DNA of 64,000 nucleotides from Rhizobium etli 8C-3 (GCF_001908375.1 NZ_CP017241.1:1367001-1431000); one strand, 5' to 3'. Shown: positions 43,150 to 52,744, counted from the first letter of the stretch. The notes: generated by a model not told the origin, from the letters alone. Numbers and translations are program-made.

Positions 43150-43893
43150 ATCGAGGCGTCCATCAAGTTCGATCTCCATGAGTTCGAGCGTGGTCTGAAC
43201 AACATTGAGCGCAAGCAGTTGCCTTATGCCGTGATGTTGACTTTGACCGAAACGGCCAAGGGCGGGCGCCTCGAAGTTCAGCGCGAGATGGACAAGGTCT
43301 TTGACAGGCCGACGCCTTATGCAAAGCGCGGTGTCGTTTATGATAGGGCGACCAGGCAGAACCTGACGGCCGCCGTCGTCATCACTGGCGACAGGACGAA
43401 GGGCGGCCTTCCTGCTACCGCATTCCTCGGCCCGCAAATTGAGGGCGGCATGCGCACGCACAAGGCTTTCGAGCGGCAGCTGATACAGCGCGGCTTGATG
43501 GACAAGCGCATGGTTGCCGTTCCTGCGAAGCGCGCGACGCTCGATCGCTATGGCAACATGACCCAAGGTTTCTTGAACCGGATCATGGCTGATCTGCAGA
43601 TCGACTATCGTGGCGCAGGCGCGACGCGTGTTCGCAGCGATCAGTCGCTGAAGCGGAATAAGAACTACAAGAAGGCGCGGTACTTCGTGCCGAAGAAGGA
43701 TAGCCACCTCTACCCGGGGGTCTATCAGCGCGATCCCTCTTCGAACGCGATCTTCCCGGTCATCCTGTTCATTCCGTCGGAGAGTTACAAGGTCCGCCTC
43801 CATCTGAAGGATGTCATCGCCCGCTATGTCGAGGCGAACATCCATCAGAACTTCGAGCTGGCATTCGCCCGCGCCTTGTCGACGGCACGGTGA
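43147..43893 (+). CDS. Hypothetical phage protein upstream of cos
   Basis: A 248-aa basic protein. The segment FERGLNNIERKQLPYAVMLTLTETAKGG, then MDKVFDRPTPYAKRG and ATRQNLTAAVVITGD recall a minor tail or morphogenesis protein group in alphaproteobacterial phages. I cannot name its function. It lies just left of the cos-like site, so on the linear virion genome it would be at the opposite end from the terminase genes. Confidence 0.6.
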   Translation: MIEASIKFDLHEFERGLNNIERKQLPYAVMLTLTETAKGGRLEVQREMDKVFDRPTPYAKRGVVYDRATRQNLTAAVVITGDRTKGGLPATAFLGPQIEGGMRTHKAFERQLIQRGLMDKRMVAVPAKRATLDRYGNMTQGFLNRIMADLQIDYRGAGATRVRSDQSLKRNKNYKKARYFVPKKDSHLYPGVYQRDPSSNAIFPVILFIPSESYKVRLHLKDVIARYVEANIHQNFELAFARALSTAR

Positions 43894-43925
43894 CCGTTCG
43901 CTCTCGGAAGGCTGGCCTTCGAAAG

Positions 43926-44053
43926 TCGCGGGTCCTTCCTGGCAGAAACCACGCCCACGGGTATTTGGCACCGCAGGGGATGGCCAGTGTGAGTGATTTT
44001 TTGAAGCCTAAAGTCAGGGCCTAAAGTTAAAACCGGCTAAAGTTGATCCTAAA
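43926..44053 (+). other. Candidate cos packaging site (cosQ-like element plus repeats)
   Basis: TCGCGGGTCCTTCCTGGC at 43926-43943 closely matches the text next to lambda's right cohesive end, including the 7-base cosQ, GGGTCCT (43930-43936). About 20 bases on, CCCACGGGTATTTGG resembles the region after lambda cosN. Then four CCTAAAGT-type repeats (44007-44014, 44020-44028, 44036-44044, 44048-44054) run into the terminase small subunit start and could be its binding sites (cosB). Confidence 0.6.
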
Positions 44054-44671
44054 ATGAGCGTTGCAGCGCAGACGATGAGCAAGGGCGACTTTGCCCGTCA
44101 CATCGGTGTCACGCCGGGCCGGATTTCGCAGTACATCGCCGAAGGTAAGATTTGCGGCGACGCCCTCGACGGCGAGGGTCGCCTGGCCAAGATTGTGCCG
44201 GACGTCGCCAAGGCGCAGCTTCGCAAGACGCTTGAGCCGGGCCAGCGATTCGGTGCCAACGGCAGTGCCTCAATCAGTGCGGCAAGCGTGCCGTCCGGAG
44301 ACGAAGCTTCGCCGCCGCCTGCCGGGATCTTCATCGATCCGACGCAGGACGAGCTGGCGCAGCTGCGGCTTCGGCGAGAACGCGTCAAGACCGAACAGGC
44401 CGAGCGCGAAGATCAGCTAGAGATCGGCCGCTACATGCTGTCGATTGATGCTCGGCGCGAAATGGGCAAGGCCGTCGCCGAGGCCTTCAAGGTCATGGAG
44501 CTCGGATTGAGCGAGATGGCGAAAGAATTGGCCGAGCAGTTCGGCATCCCGCAGCATGACAGTCATCATGCGCTGCAGAAGGCATTCCGGAACGTCCGCG
44601 CCAAAGCGGCCGAGACTTTCCGGCAGAAACAGCAGGAGACGCCGGAACACGTCGAGGACGACGCTGAATGA
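44054..44671 (+). CDS. Terminase small subunit (Nu1-like)
   Basis: A 205-aa protein. The N-terminal winged-helix, MSKGDFARHIGVTPGRISQYIAEGKI, is the Nu1-type DNA-binding fold; then a Pro/Ala linker and a helical part (LAQLRLRRERVKTEQAERED, FRQKQQET). It recognises cos and loads the large subunit. Its stop overlaps the gpA start by four bases. Four short repeats just upstream are its likely targets. Confidence 0.88.
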   Translation: MSVAAQTMSKGDFARHIGVTPGRISQYIAEGKICGDALDGEGRLAKIVPDVAKAQLRKTLEPGQRFGANGSASISAASVPSGDEASPPPAGIFIDPTQDELAQLRLRRERVKTEQAEREDQLEIGRYMLSIDARREMGKAVAEAFKVMELGLSEMAKELAEQFGIPQHDSHHALQKAFRNVRAKAAETFRQKQQETPEHVEDDAE

Positions 44672-46710
44672 CGGTGCTCTACAATCCGGAGCGTCTCGTC
44701 TTCGACGTTCTCGCCGAAGCGACAGAACCGCCGCCTGCTGTCGACTATCTCGCATGGGCGAAGAAGAACATCGTGTTCTCGGAGCGCATCACGGACCATC
44801 CCGGCCCGTATAGCGAAGAGCTGGTGCCGTTCTTCTCGGAGATCCTGCGGGCGCTGTCGCCGGAAGATCCGTGCAACATCGTCAGCTTGGCGAAGTCGGC
44901 GCAGATCGGCGGGACGATCTGCGCGAACATTTTCACGCTCGGCTCGCTGGATATGGCGCCCGGAGATTTCCTCTACGTCCATCCGACGGAGGAGAATGCG
45001 GCGCGCTGGTCGAAGACGAAGCTGATGCCGCTCGTGAGGGAGACGCCGTCGATTGCGGCGCTCTTCTCGCAAAACAGCCGCGATGCCAGCAATTCCGTTC
45101 TCTACAAGGAACGGATCGACGGCCGCGGCGCCATCCAGGCGGCCGGCGCGAATTCGCCGGCGGGCCTGTCGATGATCTCGCCGCGAAAGCAGGTCCAGGA
45201 CGACCTGGCCAAGTGGCAGATGAACGAAGCGGGCGATCCGGAAGTTCAGGCGGACAGCCGAACTAAGGCCTTCTTCACCGGCAAGATATTCAAGATATCG
45301 ACGCCGATGGTGGCTCCTGGCTGCAAGATCACGCAGAACTACCAGGAAGGCACCCAGGAGAGCTACCACGTTCCGTGCCCGCACTGCCACGAGCTGCAGG
45401 AGCTGAAGTGGGAGAACATGCGGGATCACATCGATCCCGAGCATCCGGAAAAAGCGCACTTCGTCTGTGTTCATTGCGGCTGCGAGATACACGAGTATCA
45501 CCGCGCCTGGATGGTGAAGCCGGAAAATGGCTCGAAGTGGGTTGCCAAATATCCCGACCGCGCCCGCCGGCATCGCTCGTTCCGGATCTGGATGGCTTAT
45601 TCACCATTCGAGCGCTGGGAAAATCTCGCCCGCGAGTGGCTGACGCTTCAGCAGGGTGGCCCGGAACGTCGCGAAAATGGATCGGGCGCTGAGCAGACGT
45701 TCTTCAACGATTGGCTCGGCCTGGCCTATGAGGCCGACAATCGGGCGATCGAATGGGAAACGCTGCGTGACCGGGCCGAAGAAAAGGGCTTTAAGCGTGG
45801 CGTCATCCCGGCCGAGGCCTTGGCTCTTGTCATCGGTGCCGACGTGCAGGGCGACCGTGTCGAATGGCTGCTCGTCGGCTACGGCCGGAACCGGTACCGC
45901 GCCGTCATCGACCATGGCGTCATCGACGCGCGGGCCGGGAGCCATCAGCCGGGCTTCAAGGAACATTCCGGTCACATCTCGGAGCCGGAAGTTCGCGCTG
46001 CGCTTGACAGATTGCTGGTCCGCGAATGGATCGATGAATCTGGACGCAAGCGCACCGCCGACAGGCTTGCTATCGACGGCAATGCCTATACCGAAGATGT
46101 CTGGTCTTGGGTAAAGCGTCATCCGAAGTCTCGCGTCCTGATGGTGCGCGGCGGCAACGTCGAAGCCGCGCCGCCGATCGCGCAGGTGAAGGAATACGAC
46201 AAGCGCGGCAAGCCGAAGAAGTCGAAGTGGACGTCGCGGTTCTTCAGCTTCAACGCCTCGCAGTTCAAGCTTCGCCTCTATCGCGATTTCCGCAAGGATG
46301 AGCCGGAGCGGCCGGGCTATATCCGCTTCGCCAGAGGCTTCGGAGACGACTTCTATCAGCAGGCAACTGCTGAAAACCGCGTCGCCGAGAAGACCCGCAC
46401 CGGCCACTCCCGTTATGTTTGGGTGCTGCCGCCCGGCAAGCGGAACGAAATCATGGACATGCTCAACCAGAGCCTCGCAGGCGCCTATCGCTTCGGCCTT
46501 CCTTACTGGACCGACGAGGAATGGGACGCAATCGAAGACCGGTTGAGCAGGATCGAGGCGCCCGCACAAGGCGATCTCGAAGATCACATCGCGGCGCAGA
46601 CGACCGCGCCGGTACCGAAGAGGGCCGCGCTGGAAGGCGAGGCCGATCAATCACCGCTTCTTGCCGCCGCACTCGCCCGTGCGGCCCGCGCAGCCCAGCG
46701 AAACCGATAG
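44668..46710 (+). CDS. Terminase large subunit (lambda gpA family)
   Basis: A 680-aa ATPase-nuclease. The Walker A-like VSLAKSAQIGGT is at about residues 73-84, the GpA block ISPRKQVQDDLAKWQ at 170, a zinc ribbon CPHCHELQEL...CVHCGCEIHEY at 238-275, and the nuclease part with VIGADVQGDRVEWLLVGYG and LAIDGNAYTEDVWSW near 388-480. It cuts at cos and pumps DNA into the prohead. Length and order match lambda. Confidence 0.95.
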   Translation: MTVLYNPERLVFDVLAEATEPPPAVDYLAWAKKNIVFSERITDHPGPYSEELVPFFSEILRALSPEDPCNIVSLAKSAQIGGTICANIFTLGSLDMAPGDFLYVHPTEENAARWSKTKLMPLVRETPSIAALFSQNSRDASNSVLYKERIDGRGAIQAAGANSPAGLSMISPRKQVQDDLAKWQMNEAGDPEVQADSRTKAFFTGKIFKISTPMVAPGCKITQNYQEGTQESYHVPCPHCHELQELKWENMRDHIDPEHPEKAHFVCVHCGCEIHEYHRAWMVKPENGSKWVAKYPDRARRHRSFRIWMAYSPFERWENLAREWLTLQQGGPERRENGSGAEQTFFNDWLGLAYEADNRAIEWETLRDRAEEKGFKRGVIPAEALALVIGADVQGDRVEWLLVGYGRNRYRAVIDHGVIDARAGSHQPGFKEHSGHISEPEVRAALDRLLVREWIDESGRKRTADRLAIDGNAYTEDVWSWVKRHPKSRVLMVRGGNVEAAPPIAQVKEYDKRGKPKKSKWTSRFFSFNASQFKLRLYRDFRKDEPERPGYIRFARGFGDDFYQQATAENRVAEKTRTGHSRYVWVLPPGKRNEIMDMLNQSLAGAYRFGLPYWTDEEWDAIEDRLSRIEAPAQGDLEDHIAAQTTAPVPKRAALEGEADQSPLLAAALARAARAAQRNR

Positions 46711-46719
46711 GAAACTTTC

Positions 46720-46956
46720 ATGGCCCTGACAGAAGCCGAGCGCGCGCTCGCCCAAGCGCGGCTGGATGAAGCGCGGGCGGCGTTGCACCGCCTGACGATC
46801 GGGCAGGCGGAAGTAAGCCTCGTCTATAACGGCGAGAGCATCACCTATAGCGCCGCCGATGCCGGCCGGCTTCAGACGTACATCCGTCAGCTCGAAGCGC
46901 AGCTTGGACTGCGTTCGTCGGCCCGTGCGCGCAGCCGCGGCGTGATCTTCGGATGA
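46720..46956 (+). CDS. Head-tail joining protein gpW
   Basis: A 78-aa protein with the gpW pattern: AERALAQARLDEARAALHRL, VSLVYNGESITYSAADAGRL and LQTYIRQLEAQLG. It fits between terminase and portal in lambda order. Closes the packaged head. Overlaps the portal start by four bases. Confidence 0.88.
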   Translation: MALTEAERALAQARLDEARAALHRLTIGQAEVSLVYNGESITYSAADAGRLQTYIRQLEAQLGLRSSARARSRGVIFG

Positions 46957-48683
46957 GCGCGCAGATGCTGATCCTCGGTCCCGATGCAAAGCCGATTGCT
47001 CCAGAAGTGAGGGCGGCTGCGCGCCTGCAGATGGCAAAGAACCGGGCCATGTCTTCGGCGGCCTATGTCGGCGCCTCCTACGATCATCCGAACTTCGCCA
47101 AGTGGAAGCCGGGCACCTGGTCCGGGCAGACGGCGCTCAACTGGTCGCGCACCGAGCTCGTCGACCGTTTGAACGACGTTGCCAGAAATGATGGCTGGGG
47201 CGCGGCTGGAACCTCTCGACTTGTCGACAACATCGTCGGTTCGGGCTGGCGTCTGGCGTCCCGGCCGAACCACGTGTCATTGAACATGACGTTCGAGCAG
47301 GCCGACGAGATCGCCGATCAGATCGAAGCGCTGTGGCGCGACTATACCCATGACGTCGACATGTGGTGCGACGCGGAGCGGAAGAAGACGATGGCCGGCA
47401 TCCTCGGCCTTGCTGCTCGCCAGCGCTTCGGTCCAGAAGGGGAAACCTTTGCGATCGTTGTCTGGCAGGAGGACGCGCCGCTCTTCAAGACAGCTGTTCA
47501 TGTCATCGATCCCGCGCGCTGCTCGAACCCAATGGGCCGCATGGACGAAGAGTTCCTGCGCGACGGCGTCGAGATCAACGGCTACGGCGCGCCGCAGGGG
47601 TATCACTTCCGCAAGTCGCATCCTGGCGACGTCTATGCGGGAAACCGCGGCGTCTGGACTTGGGAGTATGTCGAGCGGGAAACCGAATGGGGCCGCCCGG
47701 TCGTCGTTCACAGCTTCGAGCAGAAGCGCGCCGGCATGACCCGCGGCGTCTCCGATTGGGCGCCCGTCATGCGTTCGATCAAGCAGTCGACCGATTATGA
47801 AGACTTCGAAAGCCAGGCGGCGCTTTTGAATGCCGTTATGGCGGCCTTCATCGAGACGCCGTTCGATCCGGAAGAGCTGCTAGATGCCATGGATGCCGAC
47901 GTGAATACTGGCAGCATACAGAAGCTCTATTCGGAAATCTCCGAAGCGCAGTCGGCCTATTACAAGGCAGCGCCGATCGAGATCCCTGGCGTTCGCGTCA
48001 ACATGCTGCAGCCCGGCGAGAAGGCGACGCTGACAAAGCCGGAGCATCCGAACGCCAATTTTGAGGCGTTCGTGAACGCGGCGCTCCGCAAGATCGCCAG
48101 CGCCGTCGGTCTGACTTACGAGCAGCTGACGATGGACTGGAGCCAGGTGAACTATTCCTCGGCACGCGCAGCGCTCTTGGAAATTTGGCGTGGTTTTACG
48201 GCCAAGAAGGGCAATTTTGCAGCGCAGTTCATGGCGCCGATCTATCGCGCGTGGCTGGAGGAAGTGTTCGACCTCGGCCTCATCAGGCTACCAGCCGGTG
48301 CGGTTTCCTTCCACGAAAACCCCGCCGCATGGTGCCATGCGGAATGGATCGGCCCCGGCCGCGGCTGGATCGACCCGCTCCGCGAAGCGCAGGCCGCGAC
48401 CGAGCGGCTTAGCAGCGGCCTTACCACGCTGCAGCAGGAAGCGGCCGAGCAGGGACGCGACTGGAAGGTCGACGCCGACCAGACGGCCCGCGAGGTGCGC
48501 TACTACGAGGAGCGAGGCCTTAAGCATCCGGCGACGGCACAGGCGGCACCGAGACCGATCGCAGCAGCTCCCGACGATCGCGATCAGGACGAGGAGATTG
48601 AGCAGGCGGTGAACGGCAAGCCGAAACAGGCACGCCGTCACCCGGTCGGCATCCCGGCCATCCGCAGGAGGAAACCGGCATGA
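46953..48683 (+). CDS. Portal protein (lambda gpB family)
   Basis: A 576-aa portal. The lambda-type core includes WSRTELVDRLNDVARNDGW, GTSRLVDNIVGSGWRL, GVSDWAPVMRSIKQSTDYED, LQPGEKATLTKPEHPNANFE and LTMDWSQVNYSSARAALLEIWRG. It forms the ring through which DNA enters. The basic C-terminus (KPKQARRHPVGIPAIRRRKPA) is long. The stop overlaps the protease start by four bases. Confidence 0.93.
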   Translation: MSAQMLILGPDAKPIAPEVRAAARLQMAKNRAMSSAAYVGASYDHPNFAKWKPGTWSGQTALNWSRTELVDRLNDVARNDGWGAAGTSRLVDNIVGSGWRLASRPNHVSLNMTFEQADEIADQIEALWRDYTHDVDMWCDAERKKTMAGILGLAARQRFGPEGETFAIVVWQEDAPLFKTAVHVIDPARCSNPMGRMDEEFLRDGVEINGYGAPQGYHFRKSHPGDVYAGNRGVWTWEYVERETEWGRPVVVHSFEQKRAGMTRGVSDWAPVMRSIKQSTDYEDFESQAALLNAVMAAFIETPFDPEELLDAMDADVNTGSIQKLYSEISEAQSAYYKAAPIEIPGVRVNMLQPGEKATLTKPEHPNANFEAFVNAALRKIASAVGLTYEQLTMDWSQVNYSSARAALLEIWRGFTAKKGNFAAQFMAPIYRAWLEEVFDLGLIRLPAGAVSFHENPAAWCHAEWIGPGRGWIDPLREAQAATERLSSGLTTLQQEAAEQGRDWKVDADQTAREVRYYEERGLKHPATAQAAPRPIAAAPDDRDQDEEIEQAVNGKPKQARRHPVGIPAIRRRKPA

Positions 48684-49570
48684 CGAACTATCCCGAAATC
48701 GCCAGCCGCATGTTCAACACGCCGCTGATGCTGCACCCCGCGAAGGGCGACATCATCGCCCGCGCCTTCGGGCCGCGCGTTCTCGGTTTGCCGGACGTTG
48801 CGTTGCAGGTCGCCGGCGGCGAGGAAATGGGCCTTGTCGGCAATCCCATGGGCGAATGGGTGCGCGAGGATGGTGATAGTGCGAGAGGACCTCGCGACAT
48901 AGCATTCATCGACATCGAGGGATCGCTCGTCAACAAGGGCAAGTGGCTCGGAAAATCGTCGGGAATGACGAGCTATGAGGGCATCATCGCGCAGGCGCTC
49001 GCTGCGAAGGACGATGCCTCGGTTCGCGGCGTCGTCTACGAAGTGGACAGCTTCGGGGGCGAAGTTACCGGCGCGTTCGATTGCGCCGAGGTGCTTTACG
49101 AGGTTTCGCAGACGAAGCCGACGATCGCAGTTCTAACGGATCACGCCTGTTCGGCGGGCTATTTGCTTGCGTCGGCGGCCCGGCAAATCGTCATTCCGGC
49201 GACCGGCATCTGCGGCTCCATCGGTGTCATTTCGATGCACGTCGATATGAGCGCCTGGCTCGCGAAGGAAGGACTGAACGTCACGATCCTTAAAGCCGGT
49301 GCCCGTAAGGCAGATTTCAATCCTTATGAACCGATCCCGAAGGAAGTCCTTGAGCGCGAGCTTGCCGAGCTGGAGGAGCTTCGCGTCGAGTTTGCCGCGA
49401 CCGTCGCGCGATACCGTGCAGGTCGCCTTTCCGAGCAATCCGCCCTCGCGACCGAGGCGGGTGTCTACCGTGGGCAGAAAGCGGTCGAGGCTGGCCTCGC
49501 CGATGCAGTGGCACGGCCTTCGCAGGTCCTAGCAGCCTTCGAAGCTGAACTGAGCCGGTCCGCCGGCTGA
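48680..49570 (+). CDS. Prohead protease, S49 family (lambda gpC-like)
   Basis: A 296-aa S49 peptidase. VRGVVYEVDSFGGEVTGAFD, LTDHACSAGYLLASAARQIV with the nucleophilic Ser near 157, and GICGSIGVISMHVDMSAWL are family motifs. It cleaves head proteins during maturation. In lambda the scaffold is nested within C; here the frame ends early and a separate acidic gene follows. Confidence 0.92.
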   Translation: MTNYPEIASRMFNTPLMLHPAKGDIIARAFGPRVLGLPDVALQVAGGEEMGLVGNPMGEWVREDGDSARGPRDIAFIDIEGSLVNKGKWLGKSSGMTSYEGIIAQALAAKDDASVRGVVYEVDSFGGEVTGAFDCAEVLYEVSQTKPTIAVLTDHACSAGYLLASAARQIVIPATGICGSIGVISMHVDMSAWLAKEGLNVTILKAGARKADFNPYEPIPKEVLERELAELEELRVEFAATVARYRAGRLSEQSALATEAGVYRGQKAVEAGLADAVARPSQVLAAFEAELSRSAG

Positions 49571-49594
49571 TTTCCAACATCACAGGAGACAGCA

Positions 49595-50167
49595 ATGTCA
49601 AATCTGACGCGCAGAAACGCGCTCGCACAGAGCGTGCTCGCCGCCGTTCGCGGGAAACTGAACGGCCGGGACACGGAAGAAGAGCGTCCCGAAGACATGG
49701 AAGATGACGCCAAGCCGGAAGGCGAAGAGGACGCGGACGCGACCGATACCGATCCGGATGCTGAAGCTGAGCAGGGCGACGAACAGGCCGAGAGCGATAC
49801 GGAAGAGCCCAAGGATGACGAGGGCGACACGGAAGAGCCGAAGGCCAGCGCCAAGCAGACGGCTGGAATCCGCCGCGCCGAGCAGGGCCGCATCCAGTCG
49901 ATCCTGAACCATCCGAAGGCAGCGTCCAATCCCGGCCTCGCCGCGGAACTCGCCTTCGGCAAGAAATTCTATTCCGCGGAGGAAGCGGGCGCGCTGCTCG
50001 ATTCTTCGGCGGCTGGCGGCTCGCGCCTCGCGGACCGCATGCAGGGCCGGAGCCCGCAGCTTGGCTCCGGCAATAGCGGCGGCGCGCAGACGGAACGCCA
50101 GTCCGTCGTCGCGGCCGTCGGCAACGTCGTCCAGGCCATGCACGGCCGCAAACAGAAGGGAGCCTGA
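49595..50167 (+). CDS. Acidic scaffold-like protein
   Basis: A 190-aa protein with a basic start (NLTRRNALAQSVLAAVRGKL), a very acidic stretch rich in Glu/Asp/Thr (about residues 28-85), and a C-terminal helical domain (IRRAEQGRIQSILNHPKAA, NPGLAAELAFGKKFYSAEEA). The position between protease and decoration protein, and the composition, fit a capsid-assembly scaffold. Inference from context. Confidence 0.65.
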   Translation: MSNLTRRNALAQSVLAAVRGKLNGRDTEEERPEDMEDDAKPEGEEDADATDTDPDAEAEQGDEQAESDTEEPKDDEGDTEEPKASAKQTAGIRRAEQGRIQSILNHPKAASNPGLAAELAFGKKFYSAEEAGALLDSSAAGGSRLADRMQGRSPQLGSGNSGGAQTERQSVVAAVGNVVQAMHGRKQKGA

Positions 50168-50169
50168 CA

Positions 50170-50526
50170 ATGGCTACAGCGACTTATGCACCGAATGACC
50201 TGCTCGTTTCCGACGTGCCGGTCATCGTCCGCAAGATCACTCTCTTGTCCGGACAGAACCTCAAGCGCGGCGCCGTGCTCGGCAATATCACCGCGTCCGA
50301 CAAGTACACGCTCTCGGCCTCTGCGGCAGCCGATGGCTCGCAGGTTCCCTCTGCGGTTCTCGCCTTCGACGTCGACGCCAGCGCCGGCGACGTCGATTGC
50401 GACGCCTATTTCTCCGCCGCCTTCGACAGCACCAAGCTCATCCTTGGCGCTGGCCATACCGCCGCGAGCGTCGAGGCAGCTTTCCGCAAGGAAGGCGCGC
50501 CGCTCTACGTCCGCGTGCTGAAGTAA
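50170..50526 (+). CDS. Head decoration protein (gpD-like)
   Basis: A 118-aa protein of the lambda gpD group: VRKITLLSGQNLKRGAVLGN, DKYTLSASAAADGSQVPSAV and YFSAAFDSTKLILGAGHT. Trimers stabilise the expanded capsid. Two bases after the scaffold gene. Confidence 0.9.
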   Translation: MATATYAPNDLLVSDVPVIVRKITLLSGQNLKRGAVLGNITASDKYTLSASAAADGSQVPSAVLAFDVDASAGDVDCDAYFSAAFDSTKLILGAGHTAASVEAAFRKEGAPLYVRVLK

Positions 50527-50554
50527 CAGCCGAAACATCGAAAGGACCACCTTC

Positions 50555-51586
50555 ATGGCTGATATTCTCCTCAATACCGCCGAACTGGTCACGGTGCTTC
50601 CGCCCCGCGACCGTCCGGAGGCATTCCTCCGTGACCGATACTTCGGCACGACCATCTTGTCGGATTCTGAAGAAATCGTCTTCGACAACATCCTGCCGGA
50701 CCGCGAACTGGCGCCCTTCGTCCATCCGGACGTTCCGGGCCGTGATAGCGCCAACCGCGGCTTTAAGGTCACCAGCTTCGCGCCGGCCTATGTAAAACCG
50801 CAGAACACGCTGCGTCCGCGAGGCAACATGATCCGCCTTCCTGGCGAGCGCATTGGTGGCGAACTAACGCCGGCACAGCGCTACGCCTATAATCTCGCGA
50901 CGATCATCGAGGATCAGGATCTTCGCGTTACGCGCCGCGAGGAGTTCATGTGCTCGCAGGCGCTGCGTACGGGTTCCGTGATCGTTCAGGGCGAGGATTA
51001 TCCGACCCAGACGATCAATTACGGCCGTGACCCGGCCCTGACGATCGCATTGACAGGTGCGGACCGCTGGGGCGAAGTCGGCGTCGATCCGATGGACGAC
51101 ATCGAAGAGTGGGTGCAGCTTCTTGTCGACACCGACGGCTTCACGGCACGCGAGGTCCTGCTCGGCGGCGGCGCTGCCGGTTACCTCAAGAAGAGCCTAA
51201 GGTTCCTCGAAGCGCTCGACAACCGGCGCCAGGACGGCGGCGTGATGCAGCTCGGTCCGGTCTCGACGGGCGCAGAGAACAAGTACTTTGCGGTGCTCGG
51301 CTCGATCGGCGAAATCACTTTCGTCCAGTATTCGCAGCCTTATACGGTTGCCGGCGTGAAGAACAACTTCTGGCCGTCCATGGGTGTCGGCGTCTTCGAT
51401 CCGTTCGGCTTCATGGGCCGCATGGCTTATGGCGCGATCCTCGACAACCAGGTGCTTCGCGCCATGGAGCGCTTTCCCGACATGTGGATGGAGCGTAACC
51501 CGTCCCGCACTGTCATCCAGACCCAAGCGGCTCCTCTGCCGATCGCGCCGAACGCGAACGCCAGCTTGTTCGCGCTCGTCCGTTAA
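50555..51586 (+). CDS. Major capsid protein (gpE family)
   Basis: A 343-aa HK97-fold capsid of the lambda gpE family. Blocks include TELVTVLPPRDRPEAFLRDR-like start (NTAELVTVLPPRDRPEAFLR), FDNILPDRELAPFVHPD, PQNTLRPRGNMIRLPGERIG, TIIEDQDLRVTRREEFM and MGRMAYGAILDNQVLRAMERF. Size and position are as in lambda. Confidence 0.93.
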   Translation: MADILLNTAELVTVLPPRDRPEAFLRDRYFGTTILSDSEEIVFDNILPDRELAPFVHPDVPGRDSANRGFKVTSFAPAYVKPQNTLRPRGNMIRLPGERIGGELTPAQRYAYNLATIIEDQDLRVTRREEFMCSQALRTGSVIVQGEDYPTQTINYGRDPALTIALTGADRWGEVGVDPMDDIEEWVQLLVDTDGFTAREVLLGGGAAGYLKKSLRFLEALDNRRQDGGVMQLGPVSTGAENKYFAVLGSIGEITFVQYSQPYTVAGVKNNFWPSMGVGVFDPFGFMGRMAYGAILDNQVLRAMERFPDMWMERNPSRTVIQTQAAPLPIAPNANASLFALVR

Positions 51587-51651
51587 ACCTGAAACCTCGG
51601 AAGCCTGCCGCTTGTCGGCAGGTTCTTTCCCCAAGATAATGGAGGCTCCCA

Positions 51652-52083
51652 GTGAGCAAGACAGACCGTTTCAACGTCAGCGTCAAAGCTGGCGGCAAAA
51701 CTTATGCGCCGGGTCAGGCGGTTCCGATCGGCGGCAAGGGCGGAATGACGGACGAGGATGCAGCGCGGATCCGATCGGAATTCGGCACCTTCACCGGCTC
51801 GCCGGAAGTGAATTCTGACGCCGGCGGTCTGCTCGGCACAGCAGAGATCGAGGCGCTCAATCAGCGCAACGACACGCTTGTGACCGAAAAGCGCGAGCTT
51901 GAGGGCAAGCTGGCGGCGAAGACGCAGGAATACGAGCGCCTCGTAGCTGAAAACAGCAAACTGGCAGCGAAGTATGAAAAGCTCGACGCTGATCATACGC
52001 AACTCGGCAAGGATAACATCGCACTCGGCGAACGCATCACGACGCTCGAAGCCGAGATCGTCAAGCTGAAGAAGCCCGCCTGA
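51652..52083 (+). CDS. Coiled-coil phage protein (FI-like position)
   Basis: A 143-aa protein, GTG start with GGAGGC upstream. The N-terminal part binds nothing recognisable (KTDRFNVSVKAGGKTYAPGQ); the C-terminal two-thirds is a coiled coil (ALNQRNDTLVTEKRELEGKL, KDNIALGERITTLEAEIVKL). It sits where lambda has FI, which helps DNA packaging. Function inferred only from position. Confidence 0.6.
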   Translation: MSKTDRFNVSVKAGGKTYAPGQAVPIGGKGGMTDEDAARIRSEFGTFTGSPEVNSDAGGLLGTAEIEALNQRNDTLVTEKRELEGKLAAKTQEYERLVAENSKLAAKYEKLDADHTQLGKDNIALGERITTLEAEIVKLKKPA

Positions 52084-52442
52084 TGAACCCGCGTTCCGCC
52101 ATTTTCGAGAGGATGGGCGCGAGCTTCGACAGGGCCTTCGGCAATGTCGACGCCGTTTTCACCATCAACGGTGAAGCACGGCCAGGCGTGCGCGCCATCT
52201 TCCGGAAGTGGCGGGATGTCGATGAAGGCGAAGAGCAGGGGCAGGCCGTCGAAGGCACAACGCACCTCCTTTCCGTCGCGCATTCCAAGGTGCCCGATCT
52301 CGTCAGCCAGCGCGACAGCGTGACGATCTTCGAACTCGACGCCCTGCAGCAGCGGATCGAGCCCGGCAGCACCTTTCAAATCAAGAACCACGCCGACGAT
52401 GCGCGCTCGATGCTCCGCATCTATCTCTCGGGAGACATCTGA
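52083..52442 (+). CDS. Head-tail connector protein (FII-like)
   Basis: A 119-aa protein: FERMGASFDRAFGNVDAVFT, GVRAIFRKWRDVD, HLLSVAHSKVPDLVSQRDSV and STFQIKNHADDARSMLRIYL. The beta-rich layout and position match lambda FII or the related connector. Start overlaps the previous stop by one base. Confidence 0.72.
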   Translation: MNPRSAIFERMGASFDRAFGNVDAVFTINGEARPGVRAIFRKWRDVDEGEEQGQAVEGTTHLLSVAHSKVPDLVSQRDSVTIFELDALQQRIEPGSTFQIKNHADDARSMLRIYLSGDI

Positions 52443-52443
52443 C

Positions 52444-52743
52444 ATGAGCAAGACCGATCAGATCGAAGAAGCGAAGGTCGTCCGCGAGGATCCTGTTGCC
52501 AAGCTCTATCGCGACCTTCGCACCGCGGGTGACGGGCCGGACAAGACGGCTGCTCGAAAGCTGGTCGCCGGTATGACGCAGCGTCCCTGGGAACAGCTGC
52601 CACCAGGCTTGAAATCGGCCATCCGCGCCGATATCGGCCGCTTCGTCGACGACAAGAAGACGATAGAAAACATGTTCGAGGCCGGCTATTCCGCGACGCT
52701 CGTCCGCCGCGCGCTGCGCGATCTCGGCAAGGGATCGCTGTAG
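52444..52743 (+). CDS. Hypothetical phage protein in the connector cluster
   Basis: A 99-aa helical protein (DPVAKLYRDLRTAGDGPDKT, AIRADIGRFVDDKKTIENMF). Not recognised. The ATG at 52444 is one base past the previous stop. Probably a structural or connector component. Confidence 0.6.
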   Translation: MSKTDQIEEAKVVREDPVAKLYRDLRTAGDGPDKTAARKLVAGMTQRPWEQLPPGLKSAIRADIGRFVDDKKTIENMFEAGYSATLVRRALRDLGKGSL

Positions 52744-52744
52744 C

